A DNA stretch of 17,438 nt from Bacteroidia bacterium (GTDB lineage Bacteria; Bacteroidota; Bacteroidia; Bacteroidales; Azobacteroidaceae). Numbering within the stretch: position 1 is the stretch's first letter; the number at the start of each line of letters is the position of its first letter. This document shows positions 1-6,177 of this stretch, one piece after another. Location: the NCBI GenBank assembly GCA_025999935.1, contig BNXY01000053.1:1-17438 (forward strand). The letters run 5' to 3'. Both the position numbers and the translations under genes were made by a program. Under the pieces are notes generated by a model that was not told the origin of the DNA, made no database searches, and saw only the letters and a list, made by a program, of their open reading frames with translations.

Positions 1-2162
1 ATGATGTTACCAAAGCATTCCGTGTTGGACAATATGTGAAGACCGGCGGCGACGTTCAAAACTTGGTAGTTGTGAATGCTTCTGCAAGCAGCTTGACCAG
101 CAACGTGGCTATTGAATTCAAGGTATCGAAGAAAAATTATGATAAATTGGATTGCCACCACTATTTGGCCTATGATAACCGTACCGGTAGCAACAAAGGA
201 TATATCAAATTCAATGGCGCTAGATTAGCGAACGCAAATGACAATACCATTATCGCACATTGGCGTCCGATTCAAGATGCTAAGGATGATGTATTGTACA
301 GCTTCTCTCCGGAATTGGCAGATGCTACCGACGGTGTTTATGGAACGAAAATTTCAAAAACGGCTACCGGTAAATATGAATGGAATCAATTGACAGGTTC
401 TTACTACTTCAAGAACTTAGGTGCAGACGGCGCTGGAATCAAATATCATGTATATGATTTCTCAAGCTTCTCTGCTACTACCTCTTCTTGGCAAGTTGGC
501 GAATATGATTTGACGCTTACTTGTACCGAACACGCTTTGCCGTTCTTGGATTTGGAAGAATATTTCAATATCGACACTCAAAAATTGGCTATCTTGGAAG
601 ATGCTTATGCCGACCGTAACTTGACTTACAAAGTGACCCTCGACGCTACAACTCCGCATTACCTTGCCAATAACGGAACTACCGCTATCCCGGGATTTGA
701 AGCATTTATTGCAAAACTTGGCGAACAATACAATGTGGAAGCTGAATACCTGACAGTTTACAGAGAAAACAGAAGATTGTTGACAGACGTGAAGAAAGGT
801 GAAAAAGGTGAAGTTACTCAACACTTGATTCCTTACTATTCATTCTCTTTGACAGCCGGCGCTAACGAATACTTCTTGAATGTATTCCAAAATGCCGGTA
901 AAGATTCTGTTGCTTGGACTGTATTGACCGATGCTGAAAAAACAAAATTGATCAACTACATTGATAATCCTGATTATTTGCCGAAATACAAATTCTGTTT
1001 ACCATACAGAGTGGACGAAAACGGTGAAAAAGTAGCTGAAGTTGCCTTTGGCGAAGCCGGAATCAAATATCCTCCTGTATATTTGCAAACTTTAGATACG
1101 AAACCTAATGGCGGTATTATAGATTATCCGTACTTGGTAGTAGCAGGCGCTTCCACCAAATATGTAACTGCTGTAAGATTGAACGACGCAATGTTAGATT
1201 TTGTTAGCACTACTAATGCAGGCAATCTGGAATGGAATATTTACTCAGTAGATTATTCCAAGATCAACCGTCTGAAAGTAACCGGATGGATTTTCGGAGG
1301 TCCGGTTCCAGTAGGCAACGAATGGGTTCCATTATTGGGTGACGCAGGCGTAGCAGCAACAGTAGATGGCATATTAACCGATTACAAGTTAGGTGGCGGT
1401 GGTGCAACTTTCATTACAGAAAGTAAAGAAACTCCTGTTAATTATGGTGTTATTACCGGTTTGAAGAACGCTGAAGCATTACATTTTGTATTTGAAGGCG
1501 ACACAACAATTGGTGATTGGGCTTTGAGACCAATTTGGTATTACAAAATCCAAATACCGGGAGAAGAAAAATACTTGACCGATGCAGTAAACGCTTCTTC
1601 TATCGCTAAGTATCCTTTCGGTTCTGCTTCTTACGACCTTGGTTATTTCACAACCAGAAAGGCTAATGTTGCTACTATGGAAGCTGAAGGAATCACTGCT
1701 GACGATAAGTTTGACCAAACATTTGGTTTCAAATATGTAACCGATAAATCGCTGATTAGCGGTAAAGATGCTCAAGCAGCTGATGTACAGGCATTCTACG
1801 TAGTTTCTCATGCAGACTATCGCGGTACTGCTCCGAAAGAAGTTCATTATCGCTATTTGGCAGAAGTAAACAACCACTTGGTATTCGTAGATAAGAAAAG
1901 TGACGCTTTGATCTTCCAATTCGGTAAGAAAAACGCAGCCGGCGATTATACCGGAATCGAAGTAGTAGGTCAATCAGGCATCTATGGAGTTAACGGTGGA
2001 GTTAAAATCCTTGGCGGAACAGGCAAAGTTGATCTTTATACCATCGACGGCCGTTTAATCAAGTCAACCGTTATCAGCGGAGCCGACCAAACCATTACTG
2101 CACCTAAGGGCGTAGTAATCGTGAAGAACGGTTCAAAAGTTGCTAAAGTTGTTGTAAAATAA
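1..2162 (+). CDS. DUF6383-type secreted/surface protein, 5' truncated
   Basis: The frame is open from the window edge to TAA at 2160-2162, giving about 719 residues. The first initiation codon in frame (GTG at 36) sits inside continuous coding sequence (DVTKAFRVGQYVKTGG), so the true start and any signal peptide lie to the left. The body is rich in Gly, Asn, Thr and aromatic residues in beta-strand-like patterns with repeated 'YYKIQIPGEEKYLT'-like segments, as in large Bacteroidales surface proteins. The last roughly 65 residues (GQSGIYGVNGGVKI, then VDLYTIDGRLIKS, ending GVVIVKNGSKVAKVVVK) match the DUF6383 C-terminal pattern. They also resemble type IX secretion C-terminal domains (a 'YTIDGRLIK' strand, then a G-x-x-IVK-x(6)-KVV ending), so export and surface anchoring by that route is plausible but inferred. 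No enzymatic motif is visible and the function is unknown. A strong terminator follows directly. Confidence 0.8.
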   Translation, partial: DVTKAFRVGQYVKTGGDVQNLVVVNASASSLTSNVAIEFKVSKKNYDKLDCHHYLAYDNRTGSNKGYIKFNGARLANANDNTIIAHWRPIQDAKDDVLYSFSPELADATDGVYGTKISKTATGKYEWNQLTGSYYFKNLGADGAGIKYHVYDFSSFSATTSSWQVGEYDLTLTCTEHALPFLDLEEYFNIDTQKLAILEDAYADRNLTYKVTLDATTPHYLANNGTTAIPGFEAFIAKLGEQYNVEAEYLTVYRENRRLLTDVKKGEKGEVTQHLIPYYSFSLTAGANEYFLNVFQNAGKDSVAWTVLTDAEKTKLINYIDNPDYLPKYKFCLPYRVDENGEKVAEVAFGEAGIKYPPVYLQTLDTKPNGGIIDYPYLVVAGASTKYVTAVRLNDAMLDFVSTTNAGNLEWNIYSVDYSKINRLKVTGWIFGGPVPVGNEWVPLLGDAGVAATVDGILTDYKLGGGGATFITESKETPVNYGVITGLKNAEALHFVFEGDTTIGDWALRPIWYYKIQIPGEEKYLTDAVNASSIAKYPFGSASYDLGYFTTRKANVATMEAEGITADDKFDQTFGFKYVTDKSLISGKDAQAADVQAFYVVSHADYRGTAPKEVHYRYLAEVNNHLVFVDKKSDALIFQFGKKNAAGDYTGIEVVGQSGIYGVNGGVKILGGTGKVDLYTIDGRLIKSTVISGADQTITAPKGVVIVKNGSKVAKVVVK

Positions 2163-2180
2163 CAAGTAATTGTTCTAAAT

Positions 2181-2213
2181 AAAAAAAAGGCGCCCAAGGG
2201 CGCCTTTTTTTTT
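2181..2213 (+). terminator. Rho-independent terminator after the DUF6383 gene
   Basis: The inverted repeat GGCGCCC/GGGCGCC (2189-2204) has a very tight loop; realistically it is a 6-bp GC stem with loop CAAG. It is flanked by eight A's upstream and nine T's downstream, so the stem can extend as A-T pairs and the element could work in both directions. It starts 19 nt after the stop codon. Confidence 0.9.
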
Positions 2214-2218
2214 GTGCC

Positions 2219-2347
2219 GTAGGGGCGCACCTGTGTGTGCGCCCCTGATGATGACCGCACAACATCATTGAGGACGCACACATCACCGGGACACGCCATC
2301 ATCGGGGCGTATACATCATCGGGGCGCACACACAGGTGCGCCCCTAC
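2219..2347. repeat. Composite inverted repeat made of two REP-like GTAGGGGCG palindromes
   Basis: Two hairpins lie at the ends. The left one pairs AGGGGCGCAC (2221-2230) with 2237-2246 around a 6-nt loop; the right one pairs GGGGCGCAC (2321-2329) with 2336-2344. The whole left end 2219-2245 is the exact reverse complement of 2321-2347 (27 bp), and with one bulge pairing continues at GATGATG (2247-2253) with CATCATC (2314-2320). The centre holds degenerate 17-18-nt tandem units containing ATCATCGGGGCG (2298-2314 and 2315-2331 are identical at 15 of 17 positions). The same palindrome recurs at 11078-11107. This is the pattern of a dispersed REP/BIME-like or MITE-like element; no transposase for it is in the window. 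Confidence 0.85.
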
Positions 2348-2399
2348 GACATCATTCACAGGTAAATTATTATTTAACCAAAAATTTCTCTCTTTCCTT

Positions 2400-2428
2400 T
2401 TTGTTTTCAAAAAATCTTATTACATTTG
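2400..2428 (+). promoter_or_regulatory. Bacteroidota-type promoter of the Rpn-family gene
   Basis: TACATTTG at 2421-2428 matches the Bacteroidota -7 element TAnnTTTG exactly. A TTTG at 2400-2403 can serve as the -33 element with a 17-nt spacer, slightly shorter than usual. Transcription would start near 2433-2436, inside a perfect hairpin. Confidence 0.6.
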
Positions 2429-2429
2429 C

Positions 2430-2457
2430 ATTGTGTTGCGTTAGACAGCAACACAAT
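2430..2457 (+). promoter_or_regulatory. Perfect 10-bp inverted repeat at the predicted transcription start
   Basis: ATTGTGTTGC (2430-2439) and GCAACACAAT (2448-2457) are exact reverse complements separated by 8 nt (GTTAGACA). The repeat starts two bases after the -7 element and ends 25 nt before the ATG at 2483. There is no T-tract, so it is not a terminator. It could be an operator for a dimeric repressor, or a 5'-leader hairpin that stabilises the mRNA or controls translation; the sequence alone does not decide. Confidence 0.6.
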
Positions 2458-2482
2458 TATTAACTAAAACATAACTTAATTT

Positions 2483-3364
2483 ATGAACGAGATTTTACAG
2501 GAAACCTACATGAATCCCTTGACGGATTTCGGGTTTAAGAAACTGTTTGCAACAGAAAGCAACAAAGAGTTGTTGATTGATTTCTTAAACGAAATCATCA
2601 AGGAAGAAGGGTGTATTACAGACATCGTGTATCAACCGACCCTGCAATTGGGCGAAACCCAAAAAGACAGAAAGGCGGTGTTTGATATTTACTGTAAGAA
2701 CGAGAAAGGCGAATTTTTTATCGTGGAAATGCAGAAAGCCAAACAGACACACTTCGTTGACCGAAGTTTGTTTTACGCTACTTTTCCGATACAGAAGCAG
2801 GCTCCGCGCGGGCCTTGGAAATTTGAGCTAAAAGCCGTGTATATGGTGGCAATATTGGATTTTCCGCTGTTTAAGGATCCCGGGGATGAGGATTATTACA
2901 TCGAACGGATTTATTTGGCAAGGGAACGCACCAAGGCTCGGTATTCTAAAAAAATGAATTTCATCTTTGTCGAATTACCAAAATTTAAGAAGCCGATTGA
3001 AGAATTAAAAACCAATGCCGACCGTTGGTTGTTTTGTCTAAAGAATCTCGCTCGGTTAAATTCCAGACCGTTGGAAGTGCAGGGCAAAATATTCGAGCGA
3101 TTATTTAAGTTAGCAGAAATTAAAAAATTAACAAATACAGAAATGGAACAGTATCAAAAAAGCGTATCGGATTATGCAGACGTTCGCGACTGCATGGATT
3201 GCGCGCGGGAAGAAGGCCGGGAAGAAGGATTTGAGAAAGGGATAGAGAAAGGGATAGAGAAAGGTAAATTTGAAATCGCAAAAAATTTATTGGAGTTACA
3301 TATTCCAATAAATGATATTGTGAAAGCCACCGGCTTTACGCCTGAACAAATTCTGGCCTTGTAA
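2483..3364 (+). CDS. Rpn family PD-(D/E)XK nuclease / putative transposase
   Basis: This 293-aa protein belongs to the PD-(D/E)XK nuclease 'putative transposase' group (PDDEXK_2, Rpn-like). The family signature FGFKKLF is at residues 16-22. The catalytic core is visible as D68 in VFDIY and E82-x-Q84 in FFIVEMQK, the ExQ variant usual in this group. By analogy with E. coli RpnA-E it would be a metal-dependent DNA endonuclease that promotes RecA-independent recombination; the actual target is unknown. The C-terminus has the family's typical EEGREEG/EKGIEKG charged repeat (about 242-262) followed by a small helical domain, 'IPINDIVKATGFTPEQI', resembling a helix-turn-helix tail. The gene is a single unit with its own promoter and terminator, next to a REP-like repeat. 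No terminal repeats flank it, so it is not an insertion sequence in the usual sense. Length and motifs look intact. Confidence 0.88.
   Translation: MNEILQETYMNPLTDFGFKKLFATESNKELLIDFLNEIIKEEGCITDIVYQPTLQLGETQKDRKAVFDIYCKNEKGEFFIVEMQKAKQTHFVDRSLFYATFPIQKQAPRGPWKFELKAVYMVAILDFPLFKDPGDEDYYIERIYLARERTKARYSKKMNFIFVELPKFKKPIEELKTNADRWLFCLKNLARLNSRPLEVQGKIFERLFKLAEIKKLTNTEMEQYQKSVSDYADVRDCMDCAREEGREEGFEKGIEKGIEKGKFEIAKNLLELHIPINDIVKATGFTPEQILAL
3233..3265 (+). repeat. 12-nt tandem repeat inside the Rpn gene
   Basis: The unit GAGAAAGGGATA occurs at 3233-3244 and 3245-3256, followed by a partial third copy (GAGAAAGGT). It encodes EKGI EKGI EKG. Copy number changes would add or remove four residues without shifting the frame. 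Confidence 0.85.
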
Positions 3365-3400
3365 ATTCTATTATACGGGGTTGGCGCTATTATCAAAGGC

Positions 3401-3441
3401 AGGGCGATTGCATTATAATTATGTAATCGCTCTGTTTTTTT
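3401..3441 (+). terminator. Rho-independent terminator after the Rpn gene
   Basis: A 13-bp stem with two G-T wobbles pairs 3401-3413 (AGGGCGATTGCAT) with 3421-3433 (ATGTAATCGCTCT) around a 7-nt loop. It is followed by G and seven T's (3435-3441). It lies 37 nt after the stop at 3364 and isolates the Rpn gene from the PadR cluster. Confidence 0.85.
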
Positions 3442-3481
3442 CAATCTATTTAGACCTAATGCCCCTTTCCTTTGTTAAAAA

Positions 3482-3515
3482 TACTTAAATATTAGTACTA
3501 TGTGATACAAGGTAT
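3482..3515. promoter_or_regulatory. Candidate PadR operator region
   Basis: Short dyads cluster just upstream of the predicted -7 element: the imperfect palindrome 3482-3497 (TACT...AGTA), the perfect TAGTACTA at 3493-3500, and ATAC-AAG-GTAT at 3505-3515. They cover the place where the -33 element should be, which has no clear TTTG. PadR proteins commonly repress their own operon by binding such dyads, so autoregulation is a reasonable inference, but the site is not proven. Confidence 0.35.
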
Positions 3516-3527
3516 TATTTTATTTCA

Positions 3528-3535
3528 TATCTTTG
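3528..3535 (+). promoter_or_regulatory. Predicted -7 element for the padR-pspC cluster
   Basis: TATCTTTG matches TAnnTTTG exactly and lies 24 nt before the PadR ATG at 3560. No good -33 TTTG is seen, which would suit a weak or regulated promoter. Confidence 0.55.
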
Positions 3536-3559
3536 TAGCGTAAATATAAATTTAGAGAT

Positions 3560-3886
3560 ATGAATGCAGACAATGTAAAATCGCAGATGCGGAAAGGGAT
3601 TCTTGAGTATTGCATACTTTTGATTCTCAACCGGGAAAAAGCTTATGCAAATGACATCATTCAGTTGTTGAAGGAAGCTAAGCTAATAGTTGTTGAAGGA
3701 ACCTTATACCCCTTGTTAACCCGTTTGAAGAATATGAACTTGTTAAATTATGAGTGGGTAGAATCAACGCAGGGACCTCCGCGTAAATATTATGCCTTGA
3801 CGAAAGAAGGCAACGATTTTCTTTCGGAATTGGGATTTGCGTGGAGTGAAATAGAAGAGACAATTAACCATTTGAAAGAATTATAA
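3560..3886 (+). CDS. PadR family transcriptional regulator
   Basis: This 108-aa protein is a short, single-domain PadR winged-helix repressor of usual length for the small subfamily. It reads KGILEYCILLILN (12-24), then YANDIIQLLKEAKLIVVEGTLYPLLTRL, where EGTLYPLL is the PadR recognition-helix signature, then the wing 'GPPRKYYALTKEGNDFL'. The last about 20 residues form the short dimerisation helix. It sits 13 nt upstream of the PspC-domain gene. A PadR gene followed by a membrane protein is a recurrent layout in which PadR controls its neighbour and itself. The inducer cannot be told from sequence. The start ATG at 3560 fits the family N-terminus (MNADNVKSQMRKG). Confidence 0.93.
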   Translation: MNADNVKSQMRKGILEYCILLILNREKAYANDIIQLLKEAKLIVVEGTLYPLLTRLKNMNLLNYEWVESTQGPPRKYYALTKEGNDFLSELGFAWSEIEETINHLKEL

Positions 3887-3899
3887 AAAACACATAAAA

Positions 3900-5627
3900 A
3901 TGAAAAAGACAGTAACAGTAAATCTCAACGGCAGGGTATTTACCATTGACGAAGACGCCTACAATTTGATGGAGAATTATCTAAAGAATCTCCGTATTTA
4001 TTTCCGGAAAGAGGAGGGTTCTTCCGAAATTATAGCCGATTTTGAAGCGCGGATAGAAGAATTATTGAGTGAAAAGGTTCGTTTGGGCTACGAAGTAATC
4101 ACGATAGAACAAGTGGAAGAAGTGATTACCAGAGTAGGGAAACCGGCCGATTTTTCGGACGAGGACAAAACGAATGAAGAAGAAAAAGAAAAACAAACCA
4201 CCCGTCCGGAATATCAGTACGTGAAAAAGAAATTTTTCCGGAATATGGACGATAAGATGTTTGGCGGTATCTGTTCCGGTCTGTCCGCTTATTTTGGCTG
4301 GGATGTTTTACCGATACGGATTGTACTAATAATCATTATGTTTGCCACCACTTTTTGGATTGTTCCCGTTTATCTATTTGTCTGGATTTTTGTACCGGGA
4401 GCCTATACGGCGGAGCAAAAGTTGCAGATGCGTGGAAGACCCATCACGGTTGAAAATATTGGTAAAACGGTAGCCGCAGAAGTGGAAGCGCCCCAAATAA
4501 AAGAAAAGAGAGGCTGTTTGGCCGGTTTTATTGATTTGACGGTAAGCATGATGAAAGTAATCTTAATAGGCTTCGGTTGTTTAGTTGGACTTCCGTTAGC
4601 ATTTGCCTTGGTAATTATTCTTATTGTACTGTTTGCTGTTTTGTTTGGCGTAGGCGGCGGCCTCTTGGGGCTAATTCCGCTGGGATGGATAAGCAGCGGC
4701 GCCTTTTTGACGGTAAGCAATCCGGCTTTGGCAACAGTGACCTTTACCATTATATTAGGCATTCCTATCATCGCGCTTATTTACAGTTTGATTGCCTATC
4801 TGGCTAAATTGAAACCCTTGAATAAAGCGGTAAAGTGGGTATTTATGGGAACTTGGATCTTGGCTTTGGTGTTATTCCTGTGTTCGGGATTTAAAATAAA
4901 CAAAGACAACTTTCCCAATAATATGAATAATTGGAATTGGAGTATCAATGATGATGGTATTTTGATTGAAGAAAGCGGATTACTTTCCGAGATGGAATAT
5001 TTTTTGACTGAATCAATTGATTATGTGGAGATTAACGAAAATTTGGTTGCCAGTTTGCAAATAGAACAAAGTAAGTCGGATTCGGTTTCTCTATTAATCA
5101 ATGGAGATAATAATCTAATTGATAAAGTGAGATATAAAATAAAGGACGGTTGTTTGTATTTGTCCAATGAGCGTGGTTATCGTTTCCGTTCCAATAACAA
5201 TTTGATAATACGGCTTCAGATACCCCATTTAAGCGGGATTAAGACAAATGCAATCGGAAACGTATCGATCAACAACGCATTTACGGGAGATAAATTTGAA
5301 ATTGAATTGGACGGAGCAGGAAAATTTCAGGCCGATAGTTTGTATGTTAAATCACTGACCGCCAGTTCGGAAGGAATTGGATCGATGGTATTGGCCGGGA
5401 AGGCGGCCAAAGCCACACTTCGGGTAGAAGGAGCCGGGCAGGTAGATGCCCTCGAATTGCTATCGGATTCGGTTTTTGCCAATGTTGACGGTATTGGTTC
5501 CATTAAATGTAATCCGGTGGAATACCTGAAAGGAAACCTGAACGGCGTCGGTAAAATTACCTACAAGGAAGAGCCGAAAGTGAAAGACACTGAGTCTATC
5601 GGGATTGGAAAGATTGGGAAAGAATGA
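3900..5627 (+). CDS. PspC domain membrane protein with HAAS-like N-terminus and DUF2807 C-terminus
   Basis: This is a 575-aa fusion. Residues 1-90 are a charged, helical cytoplasmic region (ENYLKNLRIYF, EIIADFEARIEELLSEK, then EQVEEVITRVGKPADF). The pattern resembles HAAS/DUF1700 signalling domains, often encoded beside PadR genes; that assignment is my inference. Residues about 110-170 are a PspC domain (MFGGICSGLSAYFGWDVLPIRIV, then a hydrophobic helix with PVYLFVWIFVPG). Further membrane segments lie near 213-254, 270-302 and 312-330. Residues about 372-556 are a DUF2807 'GIN' beta-helix-like domain (SGIKTNAIGNVSI, ELDGAGKFQADSL, EGAGQVDAL, VDGIGSIKC), predicted outside the inner membrane. 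PspC proteins sense envelope stress in the phage-shock response; no PspA or PspF is encoded here. The preceding PadR gene (13-nt gap) is the likely regulator, and the carbonic anhydrase gene follows after 28 nt. Confidence 0.9.
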   Translation: MKKTVTVNLNGRVFTIDEDAYNLMENYLKNLRIYFRKEEGSSEIIADFEARIEELLSEKVRLGYEVITIEQVEEVITRVGKPADFSDEDKTNEEEKEKQTTRPEYQYVKKKFFRNMDDKMFGGICSGLSAYFGWDVLPIRIVLIIIMFATTFWIVPVYLFVWIFVPGAYTAEQKLQMRGRPITVENIGKTVAAEVEAPQIKEKRGCLAGFIDLTVSMMKVILIGFGCLVGLPLAFALVIILIVLFAVLFGVGGGLLGLIPLGWISSGAFLTVSNPALATVTFTIILGIPIIALIYSLIAYLAKLKPLNKAVKWVFMGTWILALVLFLCSGFKINKDNFPNNMNNWNWSINDDGILIEESGLLSEMEYFLTESIDYVEINENLVASLQIEQSKSDSVSLLINGDNNLIDKVRYKIKDGCLYLSNERGYRFRSNNNLIIRLQIPHLSGIKTNAIGNVSINNAFTGDKFEIELDGAGKFQADSLYVKSLTASSEGIGSMVLAGKAAKATLRVEGAGQVDALELLSDSVFANVDGIGSIKCNPVEYLKGNLNGVGKITYKEEPKVKDTESIGIGKIGKE

Positions 5628-5629
5628 AT

Positions 5630-5655
5630 AATTTAGGAGTTAGGAATTAAGAATT
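5630..5655. repeat. A/T-rich TTAGGA/TTAAGA micro-repeat between pspC and the carbonic anhydrase gene
   Basis: The spacer consists of near-repeats of a 7-8-nt unit (TTAGGAG, TTAGGAA, TTAAGAA) ending directly at the ATG at 5656. The AGGA cores may double as ribosome-binding purine tracts. Similar simple repeats occur in other Bacteroidales spacers as far as I recall; within the window I see only this copy. Confidence 0.4.
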
Positions 5656-6168
5656 ATGGCATTGATAAAATCAGTTCGGGGTTTTACACCGAAAATAGGA
5701 GAAAATGTGTATTTAGCCGATAATGCTACGATTATCGGGGATGTAGTGATTGGGGATGATTCGAGTATCTGGTTTAACACGGTTTTGCGGGGCGATGTCA
5801 ATTCAATACGGATCGGGAAACGGGTAAATATCCAGGACGGATCGGTGGTTCATACGCTATACGAGAAATCGGTGGCTGAAATCGGCGACGATGTGAGCAT
5901 CGGACACAATGTGACGATTCATGGCGCGAAAATTGAAGCCGGCGCACTGATTGGCATGAATGCCGTGGTGTTGGATCATGCGGTAATCGGCGAAGGCGCC
6001 TTGGTGGCTGCAGGTTCGGTTGTTTTGAGCGGCACGCAGGTAGAACCCGGCAGTATTTATGCCGGAACACCAGCGAAGTTTATCAAGAAAATCGACCCGG
6101 AACAGTCGAAGGAAATCAACCAAAAAATCGCGCGGAATTACCTGATGTACGCAGGTTGGTACAAATAA
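5656..6168 (+). CDS. Gamma-class carbonic anhydrase family protein (left-handed beta-helix)
   Basis: This 170-aa protein has the hexapeptide repeats of a left-handed parallel beta-helix (ADNATIIGDVVIGDDSSIWFN, then repeats through about residue 135) and a C-terminal helix. The gamma-carbonic anhydrase zinc ligands are present as H66 (SVVHT), H84 (SIGHN) and H89 (VTIHG), and the active-site neighbourhood LRGDVNSIRIG (44-54) is conserved. The family acts as a trimer with zinc or iron at subunit interfaces and interconverts CO2 and bicarbonate in the cytoplasm. Many short bacterial members (YrdA/PaaY-like) have weak or untested activity, so the reaction is inferred. It probably shares a transcript with pspC (28-nt gap) and converges on waaA with only 9 nt between the stop codons. 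Confidence 0.9.
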   Translation: MALIKSVRGFTPKIGENVYLADNATIIGDVVIGDDSSIWFNTVLRGDVNSIRIGKRVNIQDGSVVHTLYEKSVAEIGDDVSIGHNVTIHGAKIEAGALIGMNAVVLDHAVIGEGALVAAGSVVLSGTQVEPGSIYAGTPAKFIKKIDPEQSKEINQKIARNYLMYAGWYK

Positions 6169-6177
6169 TAATTTACC

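Noticed and set aside
2262..2331. Possible CRISPR-like array in the ATCATCGGGGCG units
   Set aside because: Units are 17-18 nt with no spacers between them and are degenerate; this is a tandem repeat.
2036..2410. Minus-strand 124-aa open frame containing [12 protein letters not shown] peptides
   Set aside because: It is a translation of the REP-like repeat, the terminator and the DUF6383 gene's end in antisense. Such peptides are a common annotation artefact of this repeat.
2235..2444. Plus-strand 69-aa open frame across the repeat
   Set aside because: Repeat-derived low-complexity peptide overlapping the Rpn promoter; no homology-like features.
2483..3364. Rpn gene as an insertion sequence
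   Set aside because: No terminal inverted repeats or target duplications flank the gene; it has its own promoter and terminator like a resident gene.
3900..6168. A defence island around the PspC gene
   Set aside because: The neighbours are a PadR repressor and a carbonic anhydrase; no nuclease, toxin or recognised antiviral domain is present in the cluster.
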